Origin: Mycobacterium seoulense
Lineage (GTDB): Bacteria; Actinomycetota; Actinomycetes; Mycobacteriales; Mycobacteriaceae
Assembly (NCBI RefSeq): GCF_010731595.1
Contig: NZ_AP022582.1
Coordinates: 5,467,301 to 5,531,300 of the forward strand
Length of the DNA stretch: 64,000 bases
Direction of reading: 5' to 3'
Below, piece after piece: positions 49,660-60,247 of this stretch. Position 1 is the stretch's first letter. Each line of letters starts with the position of its first letter. Under the pieces are notes generated by a model. It made no database searches and was not told where the DNA came from. It saw only the letters and a list, made by a program, of their open reading frames with translations. The position numbers and the translations under genes were made by a program.

Positions 49660-50876
49660 GGGAGCCGCCGCTCCGCCTCGAACACCAGGCACAGCTCGGC
49701 GACATCCCTTGGCCGCGAAAGCGATCGGCCGGTCAACTCCTCGATGCGGCGCAGCCGGTGCCGCACCGTGTTGGGGTGGCAGAAGATTTTCGACGCGGCG
49801 TCGTTGGCGGAGCCGCCCGAATCCAGCCAAGCCTGGAAGGTATCGAGAAGGACCGCGCGCTCCTCGGCGGGCAGTTCGTCCACCCGCCGCAACAGCGACG
49901 ACCTGATCTTTGCCATCGCCTCGGGCGCGCTGACCGCCAACACGGCCAGCGGGGTGTCGTCGAAGACCGAGATCAGCGACGCACCAGACGGTTTGCCGGT
50001 GAGCGCCAATCGGGCTAGTCGCAACGCGTCGCTGGTTTCGGCCAGTTCGCGAAACGGCGGGCTGATGCCGACCCGCGCGATCGCGACCTGGCCGAGCACT
50101 TCGACGAGGGTGTTCAGGGCGTCGGTCGTTGGCCCGTTGAGATGGACGATGCCCACCTGCACGTCAGGCAGGAGCCGCCAGGCCGACCGAATATCGCGGG
50201 CGGACAGCTTGTTTTCGATCACCGGCAGCCCCACCCTCCCGATCGCGGGCAGTTCCGCGGCCACCACGACATAGGGGCCAGAGGTGGGCAGGCGCAGCAG
50301 ATCGGCGGCCTCCCAGAGGCTCCGCCTGTTGGTCATCCGGCGGGACAACAGCGCTTCCACCAATGCCGATCGCTCTTCCTCCCGCTCCAGGATCTGCGTC
50401 GTGAGTTGGTGGCGGTAAGCGTCGGCCATCGCTTGGGTGAACGTCTCCTGGGCGAAGAAGATCCGTGCCGTCGCATCCAGGATGGCGTCGGTCGGTATTG
50501 CCGCGGCACGGGCGGTGGCGAGGGTCTCCTCCCACATGAACCGAAAACCGATCCGGTAGGCGGTCATCACCGCCGGTAGCGGCACGCCCGCGAGCGCACG
50601 TTCGGTGCCGGTGCGCTCGGCGGGTGAGACGTCGACATCGGCGCCGCTGGTGAGAGAGTCGAAGATGAACGCCACGTTCGCCGCGCAACTCTGCGCGACC
50701 TGATCCTTGGTGACGACGCCGCCGTCCCGGTATGCGTCGATGTCGCGGCAGAGCAGATCGGCCATCGCCTTTCCCAATTTCGGTGCGCGAGACAGCATGA
50801 GCTTGCTGAGTTCGGCGACATACGGATCGATCGGTGCGCCATGCCGAACACCGCGGTTTCTCGGTGCCACGCCCAT
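49656..50876 (-). CDS. PucR-family transcriptional regulator
   Basis: A 406-residue regulator from ATG 50876. The N-terminal part resembles the RsbRD/CdaR-type sensor (DALTA-like helices, residues about 20-160). A GGDEF-like degenerate middle domain follows. The C-terminal PucR helix-turn-helix reads LLDTFQAWLDSGGSANDAASKIFCHPNTVRHRLRRIEELTGRSL. It is divergent from the acyl-CoA ligase-PHA synthase genes across 143 bp, the usual relation between a PucR protein and its target, so control of that operon is inferred. Confidence 0.85.
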   Translation of the reverse strand: MGVAPRNRGVRHGAPIDPYVAELSKLMLSRAPKLGKAMADLLCRDIDAYRDGGVVTKDQVAQSCAANVAFIFDSLTSGADVDVSPAERTGTERALAGVPLPAVMTAYRIGFRFMWEETLATARAAAIPTDAILDATARIFFAQETFTQAMADAYRHQLTTQILEREEERSALVEALLSRRMTNRRSLWEAADLLRLPTSGPYVVVAAELPAIGRVGLPVIENKLSARDIRSAWRLLPDVQVGIVHLNGPTTDALNTLVEVLGQVAIARVGISPPFRELAETSDALRLARLALTGKPSGASLISVFDDTPLAVLAVSAPEAMAKIRSSLLRRVDELPAEERAVLLDTFQAWLDSGGSANDAASKIFCHPNTVRHRLRRIEELTGRSLSRPRDVAELCLVFEAERRLP

Positions 50877-51019
50877 AGCGCAAACCTTATGCCCGGGTCT
50901 TGGCGAATGTGGCCGCTCACACCGAACCGGCCTTCTTGTTGTTTCCGCAAACATTGTGACCCGCGCTGGCCGAGATCACGCTTGAAGCGAGCACGATAAG
51001 CACTCCCCGGAGGCCCCGC

Positions 51020-52531
51020 ATGACCGCATTGAGCGCCGATCTGGTCAGGTCGAAAGATCGCCACGCAGAACGCACGGCGCTGCGTTGTGACGACTTGCGG
51101 TTCACCTATGCGGAATTCGACGCGGCGGCGGCCCGGGTCGCCACGCTCCTCGAGCGGGCCGGGGTGGAGCCGGGTGATCGGGTGGGCGTGATGCTGCCCA
51201 ACACGCCGGCATTCGCCATTGTCTTCTACGGCATCATGTATCGCGGCGCCGTCGCGGTACCGGTGAACCCGTTGCTCAAGGCCCGGGAGGTCGCCTACTA
51301 CCTGCTCAACAGCGGTGCCAGGGCGTTGTTCGCGACACCGGCCTTCGCCGACACGGCCACCACCGGTGCCCGCGACGCGGGCGCCCGCTGCTGGCTCGTC
51401 GACGACGCCGGGCTGGCCGAGCTGGTCGCCGGCGTGCCCGCCCAGGACTCCCCAGTTCAGCGCGACGACGAGGACATCGCGGTCATCCTGCACACCTCCG
51501 GGACCACGGGTAAGCCCAAGGGCGCCATGCTCACTCACGGCAATCTGCGCCGTAACGCCGACGTCAGCGTCCGCACCCTGATCGAGACCGGTCCGGACGA
51601 CGTGGTGATGGGCTGTCTGCCGTTGTTCCATGTCTTCGGGCTGACCTGTGGCCTGAATTCTTCGGTCCTGGCGGGAGCGATGCTGACGCTCGTTCCGCGC
51701 TTCGACCCCCGCAAGGCGCTCGAGGTGATCGAGCGTGACCGGGTCACGGTTTTTCAGGGGGTGCCGACAATGTATTCGGCGCTGCTCTCCGTGGCGGACG
51801 AGGCCGTGCCGGGGGCGACGCACAGCCTTCGAACCTGCGTCTCGGGTGGTGCAGCGCTGCCGGTCCAGGTGCTCACCGACTTCGAAAAGGCTTTCGGCTG
51901 CCCGGTTCTCGAGGGGTACGGGTTGTCCGAGAGCTCCCCGGTGGCGGCGTTCAACCACCCGAACCGGCCGCGCAAGGCGGGCTCGATCGGCACCCCGATC
52001 GAGGGTGTCGAGATGCGGGTGGTCGACCTCGACGGCGTCGAGGTGCCGCAGGGTGAGACGGGCGAGGTCCAGATCCGCGGCCACAACGTGATGAAGGGCT
52101 ACTGGAACCTGCCCGACGCGACGGCGGGCAGCATCACGGCCGACGGGTGGCTGAACACCGGTGACATCGGACGCGTCGACTCCGGCGGCTATTTCTACAT
52201 CGTCGACCGGACCAAGGACATGATCATCCGCGGCGGGTACAACGTGTATCCCCGCGAGATCGAGGAGGTGCTCTACGAGCACCCGGCGGTGGCCGAAGCC
52301 GCCGTCGTCGCCATCCCGCACGACTCCCTCGGTGAGGAGGTCGGTGCCGCCGTCGCGCTCAAGGAGGGCGCGGCCGTCGCGCCGGAAGAGCTGCGCGACT
52401 ACGTCAAGGCCCGGGTGGCCGCCTACAAATACCCGCGACTGGTGTGGCTCGTCGACGCGCTGCCCAAAGGACCGACCGGGAAGGTCCAGAAACGCGACAT
52501 CACCGTCCCCACAACCGAAAGTGCACGATGA
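51020..52531 (+). CDS. Acyl-CoA synthetase (FadD-like AMP-dependent ligase)
   Basis: A 503-residue acyl-CoA ligase from ATG 51020. The AMP-binding P-loop motif TSGTTGKPKG starts at residue 159. The A5 motif GYGLSES, the TGD of LNTGDIG and the catalytic lysine segment PKGPTGKVQKRDI follow, all expected residues present. It activates a carboxylate, probably a medium or long fatty acid, to the CoA thioester. Its stop overlaps the PHA synthase start as ATGA, suggesting supply of CoA substrates to the polymerase or recovery of monomers. Confidence 0.9.
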   Translation: MTALSADLVRSKDRHAERTALRCDDLRFTYAEFDAAAARVATLLERAGVEPGDRVGVMLPNTPAFAIVFYGIMYRGAVAVPVNPLLKAREVAYYLLNSGARALFATPAFADTATTGARDAGARCWLVDDAGLAELVAGVPAQDSPVQRDDEDIAVILHTSGTTGKPKGAMLTHGNLRRNADVSVRTLIETGPDDVVMGCLPLFHVFGLTCGLNSSVLAGAMLTLVPRFDPRKALEVIERDRVTVFQGVPTMYSALLSVADEAVPGATHSLRTCVSGGAALPVQVLTDFEKAFGCPVLEGYGLSESSPVAAFNHPNRPRKAGSIGTPIEGVEMRVVDLDGVEVPQGETGEVQIRGHNVMKGYWNLPDATAGSITADGWLNTGDIGRVDSGGYFYIVDRTKDMIIRGGYNVYPREIEEVLYEHPAVAEAAVVAIPHDSLGEEVGAAVALKEGAAVAPEELRDYVKARVAAYKYPRLVWLVDALPKGPTGKVQKRDITVPTTESAR

Positions 52532-54221
52532 CCATGGCAACCAAGACCGCGGCCGATGAGCTCGCCGTACCACTGGACCTGCTGCTGACCAGCGCCACCA
52601 AACCGTTCGCGAGCCGGATGCTGCCGGACGCCACCTGGGCGCGCTTCGGCGCCAACCTGGCCAAGCAGCCCGGCGCGGTGGCCGGCCGGATCGGCGCGCT
52701 CACCCGCGAGCTCGGCGCCATAGCGGCGGGCAATTCGCACCGCGTTCCGGCGCGCTCCGACAAGCGATTCGCCGACCCGGCGTGGGAGCAGAACCCGTTG
52801 CTGCACCGGATCATGCAGGCCTATCTCGCGGGCGCGGAGACTGCCGAAGGGCTGCTCGCCGACGCCGGGCTGGACTGGCGGGACCAGGAGCGGATGCGGT
52901 TCGTTGTCGACAACCTGGTCGAGGGTTTGGCGCCCGGCAACAACCCGCTGATCAGCCCGCTGGGCTGGAAGGCGATGATCGACACCGGCGGGCTGAGCGC
53001 GGTCCGGGGCGTCAAAGCCTTTGCCCGCGACATGCTTTCGAAGCCGAGGGTGCCCGCGATGGTGGAGCCCGACGCCTTCGTGGTGGGCGAGAGCCTGGCT
53101 GTCACCAAGGGTGCGGTGGTGCTGCAGACGTCGATGTTCGAGCTGATCCAGTACGCCCCGCAGACGGCCAAGGTGCGCGAGATTCCCTTGCTCATGGTGC
53201 CGCCGGTGATCAACAAGTACTACGTCATGGACATCGCGCCCGGGCGCAGCATCATCGAATACTTCGTCCAGCAGGGCAGCAGGTCTTCGTCATCTCCTGG
53301 CGCAATCCGCATAAGCGGCACCGGGATTGGGGCTTCGACGTGTACGGCGCCGCGATCGTCGAGGCGATGGACGCGCTGCAGGCGATCACCGGGACCGACA
53401 GCACGCACCTGTTCGCCACCTGCTCGGGCGGCATCCTGGCCGCGATGACGGCCGCCCACCTGGCCGGTGTCGGCGAGGGCGACCGGGTGGCCGGCCTGAA
53501 CCTGTCCGTCACCGTGCTGGACGAGACCCGGGCCGGGTTCGCGGCCGCCATGATGAGCGACCGCGCCGCCCAGGCGGCCATCCGCGTTTCGGGGCGGAAG
53601 GGCTATCTGGACGGGCGGGACATGGCCGAGATGTTCGCGTGGCTGCGGCCAACCGACCTGGTCTGGCGGTACTGGGTGAACAACTACGTGCAGGGCCGCA
53701 AGCCGGCCCCCTTCGACGTGCTGTTCTGGAACGCCGACACCACCCGGATGACCGCCGCCCTGCACCGCGACATGGTGCAGATGGCGATGCGGAACGCGCT
53801 CGTCAACCCCGGCGGGGTCAGCATGCTCGGCACCCCGGTGGACCTGGGGAAGATCACCTCCGACGCGTACGTGGTCGGCGGCGTCGCCGACCACATCTCC
53901 CCGTGGCAGGCCACCTACCGCAGCGCGCGGCTTCTCGGCAGCAAGGACAACCGGTACGTGCTGTCCACCAGCGGTCACATCGCGGCCCTGGTCAACCCGC
54001 CGGGCAACCCGAAGGCGTCATACCGGACCGGTCCGGTCGACGCCGAGGATCCGCAGCGGTGGCTTGAGTCGTCGCAGGAGTCGAGTGACTCCTGGTGGCC
54101 GGACTATGTGGCCTGGCTCGCCGAGCGCAGCGGGCCCGAGGTCGACGCGCCGAAAGCGCTTGGCGGCGAAGGGTTTCCGCCACTCGGCCCGGCCCCCGGC
54201 AGCTACGTGATGGAGAAGTGA
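52528..54221 (+). pseudogene. phaC: PhaC, polyhydroxyalkanoate synthase, one apparent frameshift
   Basis: Poly(3-hydroxyalkanoate) synthase that polymerises 3-hydroxyacyl-CoA into storage granules. ATG 52528 overlaps the ligase stop. The first frame runs to EYFVQQG; the rest, from QQVFVISWRNP to SYVMEK, continues in another frame. One G appears missing in the run at 53274-53276, and restoring it gives 564 residues. The lipase-like box ATCSGGILAA carries the catalytic Cys (about residue 299), with a late GVADHISPW aspartate and STSGHIAALVNPPG histidine. The fragment lengths and intact motifs argue for sequence error. Confidence 0.87.
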
Positions 54222-55094
54222 GTGAAGCGCGGTGCACAACAGCGGCGCCTGCGCGTGGTAACGCCGAGCACGCTCGGCGCCGAGCGCTACGTCAGCGTGG
54301 GTGGGCAGCGGATCCGGGTCAACGTGCACCGTGGAACCGGCGTGCCGCTGGTGCTGTGCAACGGCATCGGCGCCAGCCTCGAGGTGCTCGACCCGCTGGT
54401 GGAGCGACTCGATCGCACAGTGGTCAGGTTCGACGTCCCCGGCACCGGGGGCTCACCCACCTCACCGCTGCCGTACGGCTTTCCCTACCTCGCCTGGGTG
54501 CTGGGACGGGTCCTGTCGAGGCTGGGCATCGGGGTGGTCGATGTGCTCGGGCTGTCCTGGGGCGGCGCTCTGGCGCAGCAGTTCGCCTTCCAGAACCCCC
54601 GCCGCTGCCGGCGCATCGTCCTGGTGGCGACCGGTACCGGCGTGCTGATGGTGCCGGCCCATCCGCGGGTGCTGTCGAAAATGGTTACCCCGCGCAGGTT
54701 CTCGGATCCCGACTACGCCGCGGCCATCGCCGGTGAGCTGTACGGCGGTACCGTGCGCGCCCACGGTGAAGACGTGGCCCGGTTGTTCGTGCGGCAATTG
54801 CACGCTGGGTCGAAGATGGGCTACCTGCACCAGCTGCTCGCGGGCGCCGTCTGGACCAGCCTGTTCGCGTTGCCGGCCGTGCGGCAGGAGACGCTGATCG
54901 TGGCGGGCACCGACGACCCGATCATCCCGGTGGTCAACGCCCGCATCCTGCACGCTCTGCTGCCCCATTCGATGCTCCACCTGCATTCGGGCGGGCACAT
55001 CGATGTCGTACACAACGCGACCGAGCTCGCGCCCGTCATCGAGAGTTCTTGGCCGAACCGGGCGAACGGGCCTAGGCGCCCGCGGACTCTCTAG
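54222..55094 (+). CDS. Alpha/beta hydrolase, probable PHA depolymerase
   Basis: A 290-residue alpha/beta hydrolase from GTG 54222, immediately after the PHA synthase stop. Nucleophile Ser112 is in LGLSWGGALAQQFA. The acid is in GTDDPIIP and the histidine in SGGHIDV. The LSWGG elbow and the early LCNGIGASLEVLDPLVE, FDVPGTGGSP stretch are those of medium-chain intracellular PHA depolymerases (PhaZ). With the synthase and the ligase this forms a make-and-recycle PHA operon. Confidence 0.83.
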   Translation: MKRGAQQRRLRVVTPSTLGAERYVSVGGQRIRVNVHRGTGVPLVLCNGIGASLEVLDPLVERLDRTVVRFDVPGTGGSPTSPLPYGFPYLAWVLGRVLSRLGIGVVDVLGLSWGGALAQQFAFQNPRRCRRIVLVATGTGVLMVPAHPRVLSKMVTPRRFSDPDYAAAIAGELYGGTVRAHGEDVARLFVRQLHAGSKMGYLHQLLAGAVWTSLFALPAVRQETLIVAGTDDPIIPVVNARILHALLPHSMLHLHSGGHIDVVHNATELAPVIESSWPNRANGPRRPRTL

Positions 55095-55575
55095 GCCGCA
55101 ATGTCCGCCGTGACCGCGCCGGTCAACCGGATCAGGTCCCGCGGTGAAACCCCGACGTCCCAGCCGCGGCGCCCGCGCTGCAGTACACCCGATCCCAGGC
55201 CAGTGCGCCCGCGTCCACGACGGCCGGCAGGGCCTTGCGCTGCCCGAACGGCGACACGGCGCCCACCAGGTAGCCGGTGGCCCGCTGGGCCACGGCCGCA
55301 TCGGCCATGTCCGCCTTGGCCACCCCGAGCGCCGCGGCCGCCTTCAGCGAGAGGCGGGCCGGCGCCGGCAGCATCGCGACCGCAAGCCCGCCCGGCACCG
55401 CGATGATCAGCGTCTTGTAGATCTGCTCGGGCGCGATGCCGCGCGCCGTCGTCAGCGCGTGGACCGCCTCAACACCGAACGAGCGTTCCCGCGGATCGTG
55501 GTCGAAGGTGACAACCTCGTGCGCCACACCGGCTTTCACCAACGCGGCGATCGCGGGCGTGGCGGCGCGGCCCAC
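55091..55575 (-). pseudogene. ybaK: YbaK/EbsC-type Cys-tRNA deacylase, frameshifted near its 3' end
   Basis: Editing protein that hydrolyses misacylated Cys-tRNA(Pro). From GTG 55575 the frame reads GRAATPAIAALVKAGVAHEV, then QIYKTLI and GYLVGAVSPFGQRKALPAVVDAGALAWDRVYCSAG. It then runs out of frame. One C missing near 55168-55175 restores RRGWDVGVSPRDLIRLTGAVTADIAA and a TAG at 55091-55093, for about 161 residues. In M. tuberculosis the corresponding locus is annotated as two fragments (Rv3224A/B), so this gene is also broken elsewhere. Convergent overlap with the depolymerase gene. Confidence 0.82.
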
Positions 55576-55587
55576 CGCTCGGCCCCG

Positions 55588-56436
<849 letters not shown>

Positions 56437-56499
56437 GGCGCCACATTAACGTCCTGGCCCGCTCGCCCGGATCGGGGGACGGGCGGACCCGGATGCCGC

Positions 56500-56527
56500 G
56501 GGAAATAGCACGTCGGCCACCGCTGTT
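56500..56527 (+). promoter_or_regulatory. Possible SigH-type promoter upstream of sigH
   Basis: GGGAAAT (56500-56506) and TGTT (56524-56527) resemble the GGGAAY and cGTT elements of SigH-dependent promoters with an 18-bp spacer. They lie about 210 bp before the sigH ATG, in the 303-bp divergent gap to the SDR gene, which otherwise shows nothing clear. SigH is autoregulated in M. tuberculosis, which makes this plausible but unproven. Confidence 0.35.
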
Positions 56528-56739
56528 GAAGCAAGCGGTCTCTGATGTGACGTGGGCGCACCCGGGCAGACACTGTCGGTGGCAGCCTCTAGATTGGGAG
56601 GAGCGGTTTGGTGTCAGCGGCGACGAGCCTGTTGGACCGTCCAATGGGTGCCGAGCAGTTGGCTTGCGTTCCTGCAAGCCCGGTGGCGCTTTCAGTGCTG
56701 CCCGGCGACACCGCAGCAGAAGGGACCGGGTTCATCGAC

Positions 56740-57384
56740 ATGGCCGACACAGACGGCGCGACAGCACGCGAGGCTCCCGATCCGGCCCCGCACGAGACGG
56801 ACGCCGAGCTCATGGCGCGTTTCGAGCGCGACGCGATACCCTGCTGGACCAGCTGTACGGCGGTGCCCTGCGCATGACGCGCAATCCCGCCGACGCCGAA
56901 GACCTGCTGCAAGAGACGATGGTGAAGGCGTACGCGGGGTTTCGTTCCTTCCGCGCCGGCACCAATCTCAAGGCGTGGCTGTACCGGATCCTGACCAACA
57001 CCTACATCAACAGCTACCGCAAGCGGCAGCGCCAGCCGGCCGTACCCGACCGAGGAGATCACCGACTGGCAGCTGGCCTCCAACGCCGAGCACTCGTCCA
57101 CCGGGCTGCGCTCGGCCGAGGTCGAGGCGCTCGAGGCGCTGCCCGACACCGAGATCAAGGAAGCGCTGCAGGCGTTGCCGGAAGAGTTCCGGATGGCCGT
57201 CTATTACGCCGATGTCGAGGGGTTCCCATACAAGGAAATCGCCGAGATCATGGACACGCCCATCGGGACGGTAATGTCACGGCTGCACCGCGGCCGGCGT
57301 CAGCTGCGTGGGTTGTTGGCTGACGTGGCCAAAGAGCGGGGCTTCAACCGCGGCCAGCAGGCGCACGAGGAGGTGTCGTCATGA
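56740..57384 (+). pseudogene. sigH: SigH, ECF sigma factor, two apparent frameshifts
   Basis: Group 4 sigma factor for heat and oxidative (disulfide) stress. Pieces: [13 protein letters not shown] to ARFERDAIP from ATG 56740; then [26 protein letters not shown] to [12 protein letters not shown] (region 2) in a second frame; then [17 protein letters not shown] through region 4 ([31 protein letters not shown]) to EEVSS in the original frame. One C is missing at 56839-56841 and two bases near 57041-57043. Restoring them gives 215 residues, one short of M. tuberculosis SigH. The net three-base loss returns the frame, and rshA is intact and overlapping, so an artefact is likely. Confidence 0.88.
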
Positions 57385-57683
57385 GCGAGCTTTCCGGCCC
57401 GGGCGACTCCTGCCCCAACGACGACGCCCACGGTGCCGTCGGCTGCGCCGAGGTGATCCGTCAGGTCTGGCTCCTGCTCGACGGCGAGTGCACGCCGGAG
57501 TCGCGGGACCAGTTGCGCCGCCACCTCGAAGCGTGCCCCGGCTGCTTCAAGCATTACGGCCTCGAGGAGCGGATCAAGGCGTTGATCGCCACCAAATGCC
57601 GGGGCGAGAAGGCCCCCGAAGGCCTCCGCGAGCGGCTACGGCTGGAGATCCGGCGGACCACCGTCATCCGCGAGTCGCAGTAG
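57381..57683 (+). CDS. rshA: RshA, redox-sensing anti-sigma factor of SigH
   Basis: A 100-residue ZAS-family anti-sigma factor from ATG 57381, overlapping the sigH stop as ATGA and preceded by GAGGAGG. The zinc motif is H48-x3-C52-x2-C55 ([10 protein letters not shown]). Additional cysteines are at 11, 22 and 37. Oxidation or PknB phosphorylation releases SigH in M. tuberculosis. The final helix [17 protein letters not shown] contacts the sigma factor in such proteins. Fully intact here, in contrast to sigH. Confidence 0.95.
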   Translation: MSELSGPGDSCPNDDAHGAVGCAEVIRQVWLLLDGECTPESRDQLRRHLEACPGCFKHYGLEERIKALIATKCRGEKAPEGLRERLRLEIRRTTVIRESQ

Positions 57684-57689
57684 CGGTCC

Positions 57690-57764
57690 TCAGGCGTTGG
57701 GCCGCTTGCCGTGGTTGGCTTTGCTGTGCTTGCGGTCGCGCTTCTTACGGCCCCGTTTGGCCAT
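57690..57764 (-). CDS. bL37, 24-residue mycobacterial 50S ribosomal protein
   Basis: A tiny gene of 24 codons from ATG 57764, with a GGAGGG ribosome site 8 bp upstream. The product begins MAKRGRKKRDRKHSK and ends GKRPNA: 11 of 24 residues are Lys or Arg. It is the short, highly basic actinobacterial protein I recall as bL37 from cryo-EM of the M. smegmatis ribosome. It lies on the opposite strand just after rshA, 6 bp from its stop. Such genes are missed by usual ORF length limits. Confidence 0.85.
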   Translation of the reverse strand: MAKRGRKKRDRKHSKANHGKRPNA

Positions 57765-57920
57765 GGTCGAACCCTCCGTTGATCGGTCTTTGTGCGGGCG
57801 CGCGGCGCCCGTCAGCCTGCCGCACAGTCTCTCACGAGGTCCGAACCACGTGAAATCGGCACGACGCCGAAGCCCGTGCCACCGTACGACCGCTCCAATC
57901 CATCCGTCACACTGACATAC

Positions 57921-58329
57921 GTGACGACGTCGACGTTGATTCGGGCATTTGGTCTATCACGGATGGCGCTTGGTCTGTGGCTCGCGCTGGCGCCTCAACG
58001 TCCCGGCGAACTGTGGTTCGGCGAACCCGATCCGCCGGCGGCGGGTACCGCGCTCTTGCGTTGTGTCGGCGGACGGGACCTGGGCATCGGACTCGGCCTT
58101 ACGGCGAACGCTACGCCGGACTCATTGTGGTTGAGGGTCGGAATCCTCGCCGATGTCATTGATGGCGTGGCCACGCTGGCGGCGAGCCGCCAGATGCCAC
58201 GCGCGGGCGCTCGTCGGCTTCGTCGGGGCGACCGCCTACTCGGTCATCGGGATTCTGATGCTGCGCGCGGCCGGGATCGGACAGCGGATCGTTCGGGCAT
58301 CGCGCAGGGATAGCCCCCTACCCGCCTGA
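57921..58329 (+). pseudogene. Small membrane protein (DUF4267-like), apparent frameshift
   Basis: From GTG 57921 the frame reads TTSTLIRAFGLSRMALGLWLALAP and GTALLRCVGGRDLGIGLGLTANATPDSLWLRVGILADVIDGVATLAASRQMP, then becomes Arg-rich and charged. Switching frame near 58195-58205 restores a hydrophobic end, ARALVGFVGATAYSVIGILML and so on, with a TGA at 58327-58329. That gives about 136 residues and four predicted helices. It resembles small DUF4267-type membrane proteins. Function unknown. The break is one of a series in this part of the sequence. Confidence 0.65.
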
Positions 58330-58475
58330 CGTGAGCCCGCACCGCCCACGGCACAAGACCAGAGCCCCGCGTGCCGAGGTCCGGACCGCACCTGTGGTTC
58401 GATAGACACCGAGCCTGACGGAAGCTTGATGACCAGCAGCCGGCCTGCGCAATGGCCGATACGAGTGGGGTGAAG

Positions 58476-58691
58476 ATGGCCGAGGATGTCCGCGCCGAGA
58501 TCGTGGCCAGCGTGCTCGAAGTCGTGGTGAGCGAGGGTGACCAGATCGGCAAAGGCGACGTCGTGGTGTTGTTGGAGTCGATGAAGATGGAGATTCCCGT
58601 GTTGGCCGAGGTCGACGGCACCGTCAGCAAGGTGAGCGTCTCCGTGGGCGATGTCATCCAGGCGGGCGACCTGATTGCCGTGATCAGCTAG
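58476..58691 (+). CDS. Biotinylated protein TB7.3 (Rv3221c)
   Basis: A 71-residue biotin attachment domain from ATG 58476, the same length as M. tuberculosis TB7.3; the in-frame ATG at 58452 adds 8 residues of little support. The biotinylated lysine is K37 in ESMKME. The rest is a single biotinyl-lipoyl barrel with GDVIQAGDLIAVIS at the end. Free-standing domains like this usually partner with a separate biotin carboxylase; no carboxylase subunit is encoded nearby. Confidence 0.92.
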   Translation: MAEDVRAEIVASVLEVVVSEGDQIGKGDVVVLLESMKMEIPVLAEVDGTVSKVSVSVGDVIQAGDLIAVIS

Positions 58692-58732
58692 CCGTTGGAC
58701 CCCTCTGTTGCCGGGGATGCCCGGGGTGAGTG

Positions 58733-60231
58733 ATGTCGACTCTCGGTGATCTGCTCGCCGAACACACCGTGCTGCCGGGCAACGCGGTGGACCACCTGCA
58801 CGCGGTGGTGGGGGAGTGGCAGCTGCTGGCAGACCTGTCGTTCGCCGACTACCTGATGTGGGTTCGCCGCGACGACGGCATGTTGGTGTGTGTGGCGCAG
58901 TGCCGGCCCAACACCGCGCCCACGGTGCTGCTCACCGATTCGGTGGGCAGTGTGGTCGCCGCCGACCGGCTGGCGCTCGTCGCCCAGACCTTCGAATCCG
59001 GCGCCGCCCAGCGGGATTACGATGCGGGCCAAGAGGATTCGTTGCTGCCCGGCCCGCACGTCGAGGCCTCGCCGGTGCAGTACGGCGGCCGCGTGGTGGC
59101 CGTGCTCACCCGCCATCAAACCGCGGTCGCGGCCGACCGCACGTCCGGCCAACTGGAGACCGCCTACCGGGAGTGCGCGAGCGACCTCGTCCACATGCTC
59201 GCCGACGGCACCTTCCCCGACGTGGGGGACGTCGTCATGTCCCGTTCCACGCCCCGGGCGGGCGACGGCTTCATCCGGCTGGACGTCAACGGCGTCGTCG
59301 CGTACGCCAGCCCCAACGCGGTGTCGGCCTACCATCGGATGGGGCTGACCAGCGAGCTGGAGGGCCGCAACCTGGTCAAGGTGACGCGGCCGCTGATCTC
59401 GGATCCCTTCGAGGCGCAGGAGCTGGCCGAGCACGTGCTCGACCTGCTCGCCGGGGGCAAGAGCATGCGGATGGAGGTCGACGCCGGCGGCGCCACGGTG
59501 CTGCTGCGGACGCTGCCCCTGGTGGTCAACGGCGCCAGCGCCGGGGCGGCGGTGCTGATCCGCGACGTCACCGAGGTGAAGCGCCGCGACCGGGCCCTGA
59601 TCTCCAAGGACGCCACGATTCGCGAAATCCACCACCGGGTGAAGAACAACCTGCAGACGGTGGCGGCGCTGCTACGCCTGCAGGCCCGACGGACGGCCAA
59701 CGCCGAGGGGCGCGAAGCCCTGATCGAGTCGGTGCGCCGGGTCTCGTCGATCGCTTTGGTGCACGACGCGCTGTCGATGTCGGTCGACGAGCAGGTGAAC
59801 CTCGACGAGGTCATCGACCGGATCCTGCCGATCATGAACGACGTGGCGTCGGTGGACCGGCCGATCCGGATCAACCGGGTCGGGGACCTGGGGGTGCTGG
59901 ACTCCGACCGGGCGACCGCGCTGATCATGGTGATCACCGAATGGTTCAGAACGCGATCGAGCATGCGTTCGACCCGGCGGTCGAAGCGGGGTCGGTGACC
60001 ATCCGCGCCGAGCGGTCGGCGCGCTGGCTCGACGTCGTCGTCCACGACGACGGCCGCGGGTTGCCCGAGGGCTTCAGCCTGGAGACGTCCGACAGCCTCG
60101 GTCTGCAGATCGTGCGGACCCTGGTGTCGGCCGAGCTCGACGGCACGCTGGGCATGCGCCAAGCCCCGTCCAGCGGCACCGATGTGGTGTTGCGGGTGCC
60201 GATCGGCCGGCGGGCCCGCTTGGTGTTGTAG
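58733..60231 (+). pseudogene. pdtaS: PdtaS, HisKA_2 sensor kinase, one apparent frameshift
   Basis: Soluble histidine kinase that phosphorylates the antitermination regulator PdtaR (Rv1626). From ATG 58733 the product has a GAF-like domain (about 1-145), a PAS domain (about 165-290) and the HisKA_2 box IREIHHRVKNNLQTVAALLRLQ with phospho-acceptor His300/301. The frame breaks at 59939-59944, where one T seems to be missing. Beyond it the ATPase continues: VQNAIEHAFDPA, VHDDGRGLP and SLGLQIVRTLV. Restored length is 499 residues (501 in M. tuberculosis). GTG 58730 is an alternative start. Confidence 0.88.
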
Positions 60232-60247
60232 GCGTCACGCCAACACA

